A stretch of 64,000 nt of DNA, from assembly GCA_024760905.1 (NCBI GenBank), contig CM045729.1, positions 60,225,080 through 60,289,079 on the forward strand. Direction: 5' to 3'. The notes beneath the pieces were generated by a model. That model had not been told where the DNA came from. It did no database searches and saw nothing but the letters and a program-made list of their open reading frames with translations. This document shows positions 33,142-44,284 of this stretch, in pieces (position 1 is the first letter of the stretch; each line of letters starts with the position of its first letter). Position numbers and translations under genes: made by a program. The DNA comes from Plotosus lineatus (Eukaryota > Chordata > Actinopteri > Siluriformes > Plotosidae).

Positions 33142-33588
33142 ATGGACGAAGACAATTTCGTAGAAGGAGCAGAATGTTATTTATATGAACCACTGAAGAA
33201 AGAGTATCCACATTTAGTGAAATTGGACCAGGAAAGTGACGACTCGGAGGACGATATTGGAGAGTCGGCAGAAGCTCTTACACGGGAAAATCGTAGCAAA
33301 CAACCAGCAAATATTTGGTGCTCGTGTGGAAAATGCGTGCGTCAAAAAAACAATCAGGAGTGCTATTGTTGTAAAGAGCATGAATTGCTTGAGGAAAATA
33401 TACTGACATTCTGCAATTGGCGATACGACTGTCAACGATGTTACGTCACAATGACCTTTGACCCCAGTGAAAAAAGCCAACATGTCCGCGCGCTGAACCT
33501 TCGTGAGCAAGGAATGTCATACAGAAGAAAAGGAAATGTGAACTTATACATAACCTACCGACATCACGCGATGTTTAAAAGTGAATAA
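33142..33588 (+). CDS. P2X7 C-terminal-domain-like Cys-rich protein, 148 aa
   Basis: Intact ORF with strong start context (AAACCATGG, A at -3, G at +4). The N-terminal 50 residues are acidic (DQESDDSEDDIGES at 29-42). Residues 59-112 hold the likely Zn-binding core: W59-C60-S-C62-G-K-C65, C74-Y-C76-C77, H80, C91, C97 and C100 in DCQRCYVTMTF. The W-C-x-C-x2-C pattern and the C-x2-C-Y-x-T-x-x-F block parallel the intracellular ballast domain of the P2X7 receptor (Pfam P2RX7_C). A Tyr/Arg-rich end follows (NLYITYRHHAMF). No membrane segments, so it is not a channel. A stand-alone nuclear or cytosolic Zn protein carried by a transposon is the natural reading. It could also be accessory to a larger parent transposon. 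Confidence 0.75.
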   Translation: MDEDNFVEGAECYLYEPLKKEYPHLVKLDQESDDSEDDIGESAEALTRENRSKQPANIWCSCGKCVRQKNNQECYCCKEHELLEENILTFCNWRYDCQRCYVTMTFDPSEKSQHVRALNLREQGMSYRRKGNVNLYITYRHHAMFKSE

Positions 33589-34020
33589 TAAGGTATGGTG
33601 GATCTTTTTTTAATGCTGTCAATTTTGGGTACAGGTACCCTTTAAGCAATCTGCACCTTTTGATCAAACTGGAATCATAAACAACAAGAAGTTTGCTAAC
33701 ATAATGTGGCGCAAAACCATTAAGTGCTTTACAGGTTAAAAGTAGTATTTTATATACAATTCGAAAATTTTATTGGGAGCCAGTGCAGTGCAAATAAGAT
33801 CGGGGTGATATGGGGTGATCGGATACTTGTGGCTTCTAGTTCCAGTAAGGACTCTTGCTGCTGCATTCTGGACTAACTGTGGCTTGTTTATGCTCTTATT
33901 AGAACATCCATACAGTAACAGCTTATAATAATCTAAGTTTAACCTTTGAGTGAAACTTATAAAGTCTTACACATATCTATCAGAACATATCTCTCAGGTA
34001 ATATGTCACATCAGAGTTGT

Positions 34021-34189
34021 CAGAAATGTATTTATTGTTCTTTAATTAATTAAGTTTTATTTAAGCAAATAGTTTAAATACATTCCATGTTATACATTTC
34101 CAACGAGGTGACATTATGTGAAACCCATCAAAAGATTAAGAGGTTAAAGAAGCTTTGAAGCTGTGCATCAAGAGACAGCTCACCTGAAA

Positions 34190-34220
<31 letters not shown>

Positions 34221-34835
34221 AAGATTGGCTGGAACTCCAAATAGTCTCATCTTCCCCTCAATTTTTCCTTCCTACCACAAGACAACTTGAGCTCAGATCC
34301 CTGTGGACTACTGCCTTTGAAAATCCACACTCGCATCCATGAGCATCTCTGAAATGGGGTGAGCATCTGTTGGGCTTGGATGTCATACTTATGTACTCAC
34401 AACATGCAATCCTAACTGACTTAATTGATGCCAAGTTAAACTACCACAAAGAACTACTGGACAATAATACCATTTATACCACTAAGACACCCAGAGAAAC
34501 CGAGTGTTTGCCATATGAAGCAGAAAACATGCTGTGAAGTTCTAACAAGCATACTGTGAAAGAGGACAGTTCAATCTGTATTTATTTATGTTACATCATA
34601 GGAGCATCACACATGGACAACGGAAATAGTAAGCCACAAACAGTTATATGCAAATGAACAGTGAAATAAAAGTCAAGAAATATGGTCTGTATTTAGGCTT
34701 TTCTACAAATCACAGCGAAAGTAAGACATAGCCGTACAACAACAACAAGCTGTTCCTCCACATTAATGGCTGAAGTGAGCTTGAGCAAGGCACCTAACCC
34801 CTAACTTCCCTACAGACAATGCAATGTGAGTTGTT

Positions 34836-34886
<51 letters not shown>

Positions 34887-34953
34887 CACTTTGGATTGGT
34901 TAAATGCAGAGGCAGTAATTTCCATTGTGGGATTATTACAGTACGTACATCAA

Positions 34954-34987
<34 letters not shown>

Positions 34988-36010
34988 GGCATATTATAAT
35001 GATCACAAACTTTCATCTTATTACACATTTCATCTTATTATCCATATAGTTGGAGGTCAAGATCAACGTATCCCAGAACAAATCTGGAAAGACCAGAAAA
35101 CGGAGCTAGGAACTGATGATAAATAATTTTTATATTTGCATTTAAGACATTTATATGCATGGCTCAAGACGTACACAATTTAATTTAAGTGTTATTTAAT
35201 TTATTATCCCCTAGATGCTCTGATCACACTTGCACACATGTTCAAAATGTAGGTAGATACATCAATAAAGGCATGATTTATTAAAATTAGCAGTTTGAGT
35301 CACACCCTGTGCATTCTGCCTGTCAGGAAAACATGAAGCATGGAAATTACTATTTGCATGTCACTGAAATATACTCAATCCATAATCCAGGCTCTGAAAA
35401 TAAATGAAGTGTCAGGTGGCTAACTAGAATGTGATGTCATTAACAGTCATTACCAACCTCCAAGGCAAATATAAGAGCATAAGAAGTGCTTCAGAGGAAG
35501 CCAATAGCTTACATGTAGGACATAAATTCAATAAAATGAAATAAATATCTACCAATTGATACAGACTGGGCCTATGTATAAAATCATGTTTGATGTGCAA
35601 ACTTATAAATAAAAACATCTTTTGATGAGAACTAGTAGAGTATACAGGGGACTACTGCAGCTGGATCCACCTGTACATCAATGATGCTGCACAGATGGAT
35701 AATTTAACAGTCAAAATGAAATGACTGGATGCACTGCATGTCAATGAGTACAAGTATATCCAGACAAGGTCAAAATAATCGTGATTATCTTTGCACTTGA
35801 ACAGCTATGCTTCATATTTCCCAAACACTTGTAGAGCAGGCACGTTGGTTTTGTATTAAGTCATAAATAAAGGTTTATTATCCTTATTTGATATTTCTGT
35901 CTCATTCTATTTGAACTACAATAGTTACTGACCAGGATTGTTCACAACATGATCTATATTATCTACATGGTGTACATGGTTTTTTTTTTTCTATTTAACA
36001 AAGTAAGCTA
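34021..36010. other. No gene recognised; microsatellites
   Basis: (AAAT)n near 34188-34221, (GT)n at 34839-34884, (AAT)n at 34955-34985. Otherwise AT-rich DNA without recognised elements. Confidence 0.6.
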
Positions 36011-37537
36011 TAGGTCCTTCACAAAAAAATTTAGCACATTGTGATAAAGTTCATTATTTTCTGTAATGTCCTGATAAACATTAGACTTTCATATATGTTA
36101 GATTCATTACACACAACTGAAGTAGTTCAAGTCTTTTATTGTTTTAATGTTGATAATTTTGGCAAAAAAGTAAAGAAAAACCAAAAAAACCCTATCTCAA
36201 AAAATTAGCATATTTCATCCGACCAATAAAAAAAGTGTTTTTAATACAAAAAATTAACCTTCAAATAATTATGTTCAGTTATGCACTCAATACTTGGTCA
36301 GGAATTCTTTTGCAGAAATGACTGCTTCGATGCGGCGTGGCATGGATGCAATCAGCCTGTGGCACTGCTGAGGTGTTACGGAGGCCCAGGATGCTTCGAT
36401 AGCGGCCTTAAGCTCATCCACAGTGTTGGGTCTGGTGTCTCTCAACTTTCTCTTCACAATATCACACAGATTCTCTATGGAGCTCAGGTCAGGAGAGTTG
36501 GCAGGCCAGTTGAGCCCAGTAATACCATGGCCAGTAAACCATTTACCAGTGGTTTTGGCACTGTGAGCAGGTGGCAGGTCGTGCTGAAAAATGAAATCTT
36601 CATCTCCATAAAGCTTTTCAGCAGATGGAAGCATGAAGTGCTCCAAAATCTCCTGATAGCTAGCTGCATTGACCCTGCCCTTGATAAAACACAGTGGACC
36701 AACACCAGCAGCTGACATGGCACCCCAGTCATTACTGACTGTGGGTACTTGGCACTGGACTTCAGGCATTTTGGCATTTCCTTCTCCCCAGTCTTCCTCC
36801 AGACTCTGGCACCTTGATTTCCGAATGACATGCAATATTTGCTTTCAGCCGAAAAAAGTATTTTGGACCACTGAGCAACAGTCCAGTGCTGCTTCTCTGG
36901 AGCCCAGGTCAGGCACTTCTGCCGCTGTTTCTGGTTCAAAAGTGGCTTGACCTGGGGAATGCGGCACCTGGAGCCCATTTCCTGCACACACCTGTGCACG
37001 GTGGCTCTGGATGTTTCTACTCCAGACTCAGTCCACAATCTTCCTCAGGGTCCGGTCACCTCTTCTGGTTGTGCAGTGTTTTCTGCCACACTTTTTCCTT
37101 CCCACAGACGTCCCACTGAGGTGCCTTGATACAGCACTCTGGGAACAGCCTATTCGCTCAGAGATTTCTTTCTGTGTCTTACCCTCTTGCTTGAGGGTGT
37201 CAATTATGGCCTTCTGGACAGGACATAGCAGTCAGGTCGGCAGTCTTACCCATGATTGCGGTTTTGAGTAATGAACCAGGCTGGGAGTTTTTAAAAGCCC
37301 CAAGAATCTTTTGGAGGTGTTTGGAGTTTATTTCGTTTGATTCAGGTGATTAGGTTAATAGCTCGTTGGTTTTCATGAGCTGTATGCCAAAATCATCATT
37401 ATTGAAACAATAAAAGACCTGAAATATTTCAGTTGGTGTGCAATGAATCTAAAATTTATGAAAGTTAAATTTTTATCAGTACATTACAGAAAATAATGAA
37501 CTTTATCACAATATGCTAATTTTTTGAGAAGGACCTG
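36011..37537 (-). mobile_element. Tc1 transposon with long terminal inverted repeats
   Basis: 1527 bp bounded by TA (36009-36010 and 37538-37539). The right terminus read inward is CAGGTCCTTCTCAAAAAATT; the left end matches with substitutions and the inverted similarity extends beyond 100 bp. The minus strand encodes a Tc1 transposase in two overlapping frames. It matches a Tc1 family I recall as widespread in fishes. At least one frameshift and catalytic damage make it inactive. Confidence 0.93.
36287..37260 (-). pseudogene. Tc1 transposase, frameshifted
   Basis: The N-terminal two thirds (about 37250-36790) and the C-terminal third (36835-36287) are in different frames. Landmarks: NQGARVWRK, then FQHDLPPAHSAKTTG (second catalytic Asp present), then NSPDLSSIENL (catalytic Glu present). 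The first catalytic Asp, normally in an FSDES context, is Ala here (FSAES; codon 36849-36847). The WPANSPDL block is characteristic of Tc1. A region near 37030-37050 is also shortened relative to the family as I recall it. It cannot make an active enzyme. Confidence 0.88.
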
Positions 37538-38185
37538 TATGTGAGCCACCATAGCAGAGTATGTAATAAGTTCTAAATTATTAATTTTAAGTTAATGGTA
37601 CCATTTTGTAGCTGGTCCTAAGCCTTAAAGGACATCATATTTACCAGCATATGCTGATAGTTTTGGAGTAACTAACCAAAACCCATCATGAATTTTCAGC
37701 CTTTTAAGCATGTAACTTTGGAGAAAATCACATTTTTACGCAGTTTTTTCTAGTTTAAAATAAATTACAAACAAATTTAGGAATTTATTCATAATATGTA
37801 TATGACACAAAGTATTTCACTATCCTGTAGTTCTTGATTTACTAAACGTCTCAGAAGTAAGCAGCTAAAAAAAAAAATCTGAATTTGTTCAGCCCAATGT
37901 TGGCAGCTGAAGGGCAGTTCTGGCTTTGTTCAGCCTAAAGCAAATATCCGCCTTGATGGCACATGAGTCAGGGGTTTAAGTCAAGGGTAGAGTCCTCATG
38001 CACTGAAAAATGCATAGCTGTATGCTTTTTTGACTTTCACATGGGAGAATTGAGTTCACAGTAAATATAAAAAAATCTATATTTTTGAGGGAAAAACATG
38101 AACCCAAGGTTAAACAGATTTATTTCTATCTTGCATAAGTTTGTGAAAGGAAAAAACAATTGTAAGACTGTACAGCAAAGCACAT
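37538..38185. other. No gene recognised
   Basis: AT-rich DNA, no recognised repeat. Confidence 0.5.
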
Positions 38186-38189
38186 ACAT

Positions 38190-38318
<129 letters not shown>

Positions 38319-38325
38319 GTGTGTG

Positions 38326-38520
38326 AGGGCAGTGGTGGCCTGGCGGTAAATGGCGCTGGATTGCTGAACCTAAGCTTCAGGGTAGCCGTCAGGGTGTTTA
38401 TGTCCCTTGCTAAAGGGTTGTGTCTGGAAGGGCATCCGACGTAAAAACCTATGCCAAATCAAACATGCAAATAAAATGATTGGCTGTGGCAACCCCTGAA
38501 AAAAGGGGGAAGCCGAAAGA
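38326..38520 (+). mobile_element. SINE-A with RTE tail, internally deleted
   Basis: Head (GGGCAGTGGTGGCCTGGCGG) joins directly to AGCCGTCAGGGTGTTTATGT, so about 150 bp of body is missing. The RTE-derived segments (GGAAGGGCATCCGACG; GGCTGTGGCAACCCCTG) are present. It ends AAGCCGAAAGA in (TA)n. Confidence 0.8.
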
Positions 38521-38538
38521 TATATATATATACATACA

Positions 38539-39186
38539 CAGGGATCCCTCACTACTTCGCACTTGAATTTATGCGGCTTTGAGTTTTTAAAAAAAAAATC
38601 GAAATAAATAAATGTTCACCGAATTTAAAAATCAGGAAATTAAGGAAGAATAGGGGAAAAAGTTAAGGAAAATGCCACACAAACAAGGCCAAATATGCAA
38701 AAGAAAAAAAAACCCCACAACCCTAAACCAAAAAAAAAAAATATATATATATATATACATATCCAATTAAGTGGGACCGAGATCCCCACGCGACCATTGA
38801 AATCTGTGAAGTAGGATCACCCCCGCCAACCCCCCTGATTGACTTATACGTCCATGTATATGTGTATATAATATCAATAACTACATATTCAATGATGTAA
38901 ATGCTTATAATAACAATTAAACATTAAAAAAAATAACAAAATATGTAGGTAAAATATAAATGCACACATAATACAGATGGTATTGTGAACGCACACACAG
39001 ATGCAACAATGTAAGTTTTGATGGGAGATTTTGGGTGTTTTTTGTTTTGTGTTTGTTTATGTTTTTTGTTTTGTTTTTTTTTTTTGCGCATAATTGGCCT
39101 ATTCATCGAATATTTATAAAAAATAAAAAAAAACACGATGCACTGAAGCCGTATGAATTGAAACGCGAAGTATCGAGGGATCCCTG
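38539..39186. mobile_element. MITE family D, copy 2
   Basis: Ends CAGGGATCCCTCACTACTTC and, inward from the right, CAGGGATCCCTCGATACTTC, flanked by TA at the right. It shares interior blocks with 3791-4288 and 57230-57683 (AATATCAATAA; GAATTGAAACGCGAAGTA). No ORF. Confidence 0.85.
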
Positions 39187-39458
39187 TATATTCCAGTACA
39201 TTGAAGTCCTTTTATCTGTTACCTTCTTATGATAGTGTCATGCCACATTTATTTAGTATAAGGACATACTGCAATATTGTATTATCACCATGGCAATACA
39301 GTATAATCTTTACATTTGTTTAAAATCTTGGTTCTCAAGATGTGAACATAGGATCAGTAAATAAGCAACTATAAATTTAACAACCTTCAAAACCCTAATC
39401 AATCAATGCATCACATTCCACAGAGACTGCCCCAAGCTGTTACAGAGAAGCTACATGC

Positions 39459-39790
39459 AGCAAGATCAGCCAAGATGGCATCAGTCTTCAATCTCCTTGA
39501 CTTTCAAGGAGCATTTGGCATCATCTGACAAGGTCAACAACAAAACTCTCCTGTCCGTCCTCCGGAGTCTTGAAATTGCTTCAGCATGGCAATGGCTTGC
39601 TTCTTACCTGGAAGATAACTCAAATCAGGCTATATGGAGTTGATCCACGTCAACGGACAAGGAAAACATGCATCTAAAGTCTTCTCTGTTCTGGCACCAA
39701 AGTGGTGGAATCAACTTCCTCTAGATGTTCGGTCAGTTGTGTCACTAGATGTCTTTAAACCACAGCTGAAACCTTAACTTTTTTGAAGGT
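39459..39790 (+). pseudogene. CR1-like LINE fragments, internally deleted
   Basis: A degraded RT stretch (SVFNLLDFQGAFGII; then LLSVLRSLEIASAWQWLASYLE) is followed directly by the LINE C-terminus (VFSVLAPKWWNQLPLDVRSV, FKPQLKP). The normal intervening RT palm is missing. (AAAAC)n at about 39816-39857 follows. Confidence 0.6.
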
Positions 39791-39857
39791 ACTTGGATTA
39801 GCATGCCATTAAACAACAAAACAAAACAAAACAAAACAAAACAAAACAAAACAAAAA

Positions 39858-40911
39858 CTTGCCCCTGAGTTTTGACAGATGGTGTACTTGACCTCTTTTT
39901 TAATAAACCAGTATCAGAATGTATTCACTGCTCATGACTTCAAAGTGATTCTGTAAGTCCCTCTGGATAGGCGCACTGCCAAATTCCATAAATGTAAATG
40001 TGCTATAATCTGAAAATTGAGAGGATATTTGTTCATCGAAACGTACCTGTGTTTTGATTATGCTGTCATTCAGCAGTTAAACCATTCTATCAGCTGCCAT
40101 CTGCAAGGCTTTAAATCAGACATTTACATCCAACATGAGCTGCAGCATTACAGACAGATTTCTCTCAACTTCAGCTCGCTTCTAATGACAGCACAACGAT
40201 GCTATGAAGAGCAGACTAAAAACTGGTCAGATGATACAAGCCATAATTCTTCCTGGTCTGAGAAATGTGTGTGAGTGTCTGAAAGTGTAATTAGTGTAAT
40301 TAAACAGGCTGTTTCCCCATGACAACTTGTCTTGAAACAGATGGCAAAACAATGTGGAGACAGCACTATTAACAAATTCTGCTTCTATGCTTAGTAGGCG
40401 TTGAGTTTGGGTTGAAAACAAAGTGGGATGCTAGGCAAGTGAGATGGCTCAGTTCAGTGAGGCAGAAAAAGAACACTCACTGTTAGGCACATTGGCATTA
40501 CATCTTTCAGTGTTGACATTTTGTCGGTTTGCTCCCTCTCAAGTAAAAATGACAGCACGGGTCCAATGCTGCCTAAATAAGTGGATAAGTGCACCAGAGC
40601 AAGCTGTTTTTGCTTTTATTAAACATGCAAGGTTTTTTTTTTTTTCAACTGACAACAATCTTACATAAAACCAGTTTGAAAAATTGTTTTGTTTATTTTC
40701 GGTGAATGGCATAATCCAGTCATAACTCATTAACCTTTTAGTCATTGGACCTGTGTATTAAGTTTTTAGCTTTAAAACTTGATGATGATGATGATGCAAA
40801 AAAGAGCTCTCTGTATTTTAATAATTTAAAGTGTCTATTTCTGAAGTATGCACTTAATAATCCATTTGATTTCATATAAATTATGTTAAGTCAAATAAAA
40901 TATAAATAATA
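39858..40911. other. No gene recognised
   Basis: AT-rich DNA with a short (GAT)n near 40781-40795. No recognised domain. Confidence 0.5.
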
Positions 40912-41212
40912 CAGTCATCCCTTGAATATCGCGGATAATGTAGACCAGACCTAGCCGCGATATTCGAAAAACCGTGAAGTAGCAACGCCCCCCCCCCCCC
41001 CCCCATTTCTACCATGTTGTCTCATTTCTATGTTTTCGAGTCTGTACAATATCAAGAAGTGTATATTAAACGTTACAGAATTATATGCATATGTAAATAC
41101 TGCAATGTATTAATATTTAAATAGAATTTATATATAAATACTTCAAGTAGTGTACTCACCTCTGACAATAGCTCTTCTCTGCGGTGCAGGACGTTCACAA
41201 ACACTATACAGT

Positions 41213-41568
41213 CTGTCTGTCTGTCTTTCGGCTTTTTCCCTTTTACTCAGGAGTCGCCACAGCGAATCATTTGATTCGCATGTTTGATTTGGCAGAGGTT
41301 TTTACGTCGGATGCCCTTCCTGTCACAACCCTTTTAGCAAGGGACAGAAACACGCTGACGACTTTGCAGCCTACTCTTTACGAAAGTCAGCAATGGTTCT
41401 TTTACATGCCTCTCACCATAGACAGTGAAAGACATGGCCGCCTTTGATAACCCAGTTAGCTGCACTGGGGGGGGGGGGCAGTGACAATCTTGTGGAGAGT
41501 GGGACTCGAACCCCCAACCTTTGGATCAGTGATTCAGCGCCCTATACCACTAGACCACCACTGCCCCC
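41213..41568 (-). mobile_element. SINE-A with RTE tail, full length
   Basis: Flanked by AAACACTATACAGT (41199-41212 and 41569-41582). The left end is the (TGTC)n tail and CTTTCGGCTTTTTCCC. The right end is the tRNA-like head (CTAGACCACCACTGCCCCC). Full-length minus-strand insertion into the MITE. Confidence 0.92.
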
Positions 41569-41620
41569 AAACACTATACAGTAAGATTACAAAATCACAA
41601 AAAATCCGGCAGGAATGTGC

Positions 41621-41797
41621 GAGGCAATAGCGTCATGCGTCTAAGCCAATCAGCTTACGAGATTGAGTTGAGTGGGCAGGAGACAACAGCATCACGTGTC
41701 TAAGCCAATCAGCTAGCGAGAGTGAGTTGAGTGGGCGGGAGGCAATAGCGTCACACGTCTGAGCCAATCATCTTACGAGATTGAGTTGAGTGGGCGG
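41621..41797 (+). repeat. Three tandem 59-bp units with CCAAT motifs
   Basis: Units at 41621-41679, 41680-41738 and 41739-41797 have identical length. Each carries an (A/G)GCCAATCA motif, a TTGAGTTGAGTGGGC-type end and a variable GCGTCA/CACGTG-like site. It looks like a regulatory module, but function is not shown. Confidence 0.85.
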
Positions 41798-41967
41798 TCC
41801 CTGCCTGAACTGGGGAGGAGTCGCACTTCAGCCTGTTGTTTGTAAACAATGGACGCAGCCTGCCTTGGGTCCCTGCCTTCCGCTTGCTTACATGTGAGTT
41901 TCAGGACGAATTTTGAATTTTTTATGAATATTTTTTTTAATAAATTTCTTTATTAAAATACCTCGAT

Positions 41968-42215
41968 TCCCCAGTACAGCTAACTGGGTTATCAAAGGCC
42001 GGCCATGTCTCTCACTGTCTATGGTGTGAGACATGTAAAAGAACCATTGCTGACTTTCGACAAGAGTAGGCTGCAAAGCCGTTGGCGTGTTTCCGCCCTG
42101 CGATGGCCTGGCGAGCTGTCCAGGGTGTACTCTGCCCTCGCCCTAAGTTGGCTGGGATGGGCGCCAGCCTCCTCGCGACCCTAATTCGGATTAAGCGGTT
42201 ACAGAAAATGAACTG
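41968..42215 (+). mobile_element. SINE-A with L2 tail, 5'-truncated
   Basis: Flanked by AAAATACCTCGAT (41955-41967 and 42216-42228). It starts at CCCCAGTACAGCTAACTGGG, so the tRNA head is lost, and ends GCGGTTACAGAAAATGAACTG. Confidence 0.9.
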
Positions 42216-42269
42216 AAAATACCTCGATGTACCGCGATGCTCAAATCGGGAAGTGGCAAGGGATGACTG

Positions 42270-43121
42270 TATAGAGTCTCCAAAATTAGCTTTCTCCAAA
42301 ACGTCTTTCAGGTTTTTTGTTTGTTTGTTTGTTTGTTTTTTCAAAAAAAAAAACAATTAAAAAACCCTCAAATCTAGGAAGCTTGAATACAAACACATTG
42401 GCAAACTGGACTGTACAAATATTTACCATAATAAAACAAGAAGCAGGTCACCAAAGAAGTGAACCTAATGATGAGATTGAGCAGAGACAGGAAAAAAAAA
42501 CTAAAAAAACAAAAATTCTGTTTCATGCTGTGCTACTATGTAGATGAATGTAGCTGTCTGGATTTTACCATTAATCATTTGTCTCTGAAATTATTTGAAA
42601 CCACAAACCAGACCTTGATGTTAAAAATAATAGGAGAGTTACATGGCCAATTCAGGTGTGTGACGTCATTTACAGTTCTGGCTTCCAATATACATGCAAC
42701 ACAGTACAGTATAAGAAATGTTTCAAAGTACGATATTTACTTCATCTAACGCAAAATTTCCAAGTGTCTTTGTCTGAACAAAACCATAATAACAATAAAT
42801 AAAAAATTAAAAATATTAAGAAAATGATAACAATAAGCATAAAACTTTACAATGTAAATTGCTTATTAATTATTTACATCAGAAATTATAGTTGGCTAGA
42901 AGGCATCACTTCACAAGCAACTACGTAGGTCAGTAGTGAAATATACTCAATACAAACAACAGATCTAAAATCGTAGTGGAACTGTTTACCAGCACCTGGG
43001 TGAAATTCCATTAATACTTAAATTTAAGGTTTGGTTATAAATATAATAATTTATGCACATTAAACAGAAACATATAAATAGGGAATTCATTATTATTATT
43101 ATTATTATTGTTATTATTACT

Positions 43122-43156
<35 letters not shown>
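42270..43156. other. No gene recognised
   Basis: AT-rich; (GTTT)n near 42317 and ATT/AAT microsatellites at 43090-43155. Confidence 0.55.
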
Positions 43157-43158
<2 letters not shown>

Positions 43159-43273
43159 GCCCTGCGATGACCTGGTGAGCTGTCCATGGTGTACTCCGCC
43201 CTTGCCTTCGCCCAGCGTTGGCTGAGATGGGCGCCAGCCTCCTAATTAGGATTAAGCTGTTCAGAAAATGAAT
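43157..43273 (+). mobile_element. L2-type tail fragment
   Basis: CCCTGCGATGACCTGGTGAG to TTCAGAAAATGAATC; no SINE head. It follows an (AAT)n run. Confidence 0.7.
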
Positions 43274-43544
43274 CCATAATAATAATACTACTAATAATTT
43301 AAAAACAAGTATTTAATGGCTTGACAGAAATATTTTTAGCAAAAATTCAGGTTTTCCTTTACTCCCAAGCTCATAAACTACTCGTCAGATTATTGTCAAT
43401 GTGTTGAGAAGGTTTATAACTGGACAAGGTCTGAAACATATCTAAGAATTAATAATAAACCTTTACTGATAATTACTAAAACATTTTAACGAGAACCCAA
43501 ACCTTAAATAGCAATACATAAAATACTTGAAGCAATACGTAAAA

Positions 43545-44150
43545 TATTGAGATAACACATTACAGGAGATCTAGACAAACTGAGCACTTTGCCCTCTATA
43601 TTGATGGAGAGGAGGTAGAGAGGGGGGGATACTTCAGGTTTCTTATAGTCCACATCTCTGCTGACTTTACCTGAACCACAAACATCTCCCACCAGGTGGG
43701 GAAAGCACAACAAAGGATGTACTTCTTCAGAAAGCTCCGACAAGCCTGTCTACACCGACCCCCTACTGACAAATTTTACTGTTCTACCACCGAGAGCCTC
43801 CTGTCCGACTGTTGTACAGTGTGGTTCAGCAGCTCTACTGCAGTAGACAAGAAGGCCTTGCAGCAGGTGGTGAGGACCGCAGTGTGGGTGATTGAAACTG
43901 CACTTCCCACCCTCAGTGACATTTACACTGACAGACTTGAAAAGAGAGCCAGTGGAATTATCAGGGACCACTCACATCCTGGACACCACCTTTAATCTTT
44001 TCTTCCCTCCTGAAAAAGGGATAGGACATTAAAAACAAGAATAAGCAAACTCAAAAACAGTTTTAGCCACAAGCTGTTAAACGTATAACCCCACCTCCAC
44101 CACATACATAGTGAGTGAAAAAAAAAACCATCACTCAGACCATCTTCCTG
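43545..44150 (+). pseudogene. L2-clade LINE C-terminal fragment
   Basis: The frame at about 43696-43995 encodes the end of an L2 ORF2: GKAQQRMYFFRKLRQA, DKKALQQVVRTAVWVIETAL, LPTLSDIYTDRLEKRA, then DHSHPGHHL. Downstream is the L2 3' block (GTTTTAGCCACAAGCTGTTA). Upstream frames are broken. The 3' UTR probably resumes at 44290-44480 after a SINE. Confidence 0.75.
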
Positions 44151-44182
44151 GACAGAGCAATACTCACACAAGTGCAAAAAGA

Positions 44183-44284
44183 GAACATGCAAACTCCACA
44201 CAGAAACGCCCAAGCTAGGAATCAAACCCAGGATCTTTTTGCTGTGAGGCAGATGTGCTAACCACTATGCAACCGTGCCGCCCA
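44183..44284 (-). mobile_element. tRNA-headed, L2-tailed SINE (SINE-B), 5' part
   Basis: Read on minus: GGGCGGCACGGTTGCATAGT, GGTTAGCAC (A box), GGGTTTGATTCC (B box), then GTGTGGAGTTTGCATGTTCT. Only the head and the start of the body remain. It sits in L2 3' UTR sequence. Confidence 0.75.

Larger units (their letters stand above)
32833..33641 (+). mobile_element. TTAA-flanked DNA element carrying a P2RX7_C-like ORF
   Basis: 809 bp between TTAA duplications (32829-32832 and 33642-33645), with perfect 12-bp terminal inverted repeats AGGGTACCTGTA. TTAA targets are used by Kolobok and piggyBac superfamilies; an A/G-rich AGGG terminus fits Kolobok better than the CCY start of piggyBac. There is no transposase, so the element would depend on an enzyme elsewhere. 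It carries one intact ORF (33142-33588), and upstream a CRE palindrome TGACGTCA (33008-33015) and a TATA-like ATATAAG (33055-33061). It lies in an older dispersed repeat. Confidence 0.85.
31806..34020. repeat. Old dispersed repeat (TTCAATTCAGTTTTATTTGTG type)
   Basis: Begins ATTCAATTCAATTCAGTTTT and contains blocks recalled from abundant fish repeats: CAAGGGAAAAACTCCCTCAG, AAGAAACCTTGAATGGAACC, TGGAAGGTTATTCCATAACT, ATTGGGAGCCAGTGCAGTGC, GACTCTTGCTGCTGCATTCT. The superfamily is not known to me and no protein can be read. It is interrupted by the TTAA element at 32833-33641; the flanks are continuous without it. Distal boundary approximate. Confidence 0.6.
40912..42269. mobile_element. Tigger-like MITE, family E, with two nested SINEs
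   Basis: Ends CAGTCATCCCTTGAATATCG and, inward from the right, CAGTCATCCCTTGCCACTTC, with TA on both sides (40910-40911, 42270-42271). It carries a triple 59-bp tandem repeat and the block GTTTGTAAACAATGGACGCA, shared with family F. SINE-A copies at 41213-41568 and 41968-42215 are inserted in it. No ORF remains. Confidence 0.85.

Noticed and set aside
36281..37271. Plus-strand open frames (144, 93, 77 and 86 residues)
   Set aside because: They lie antisense to the Tc1 transposase.
41621..41797. CRISPR-like array
   Set aside because: Three adjacent full-length tandem units without spacers inside a vertebrate MITE; no cas genes.
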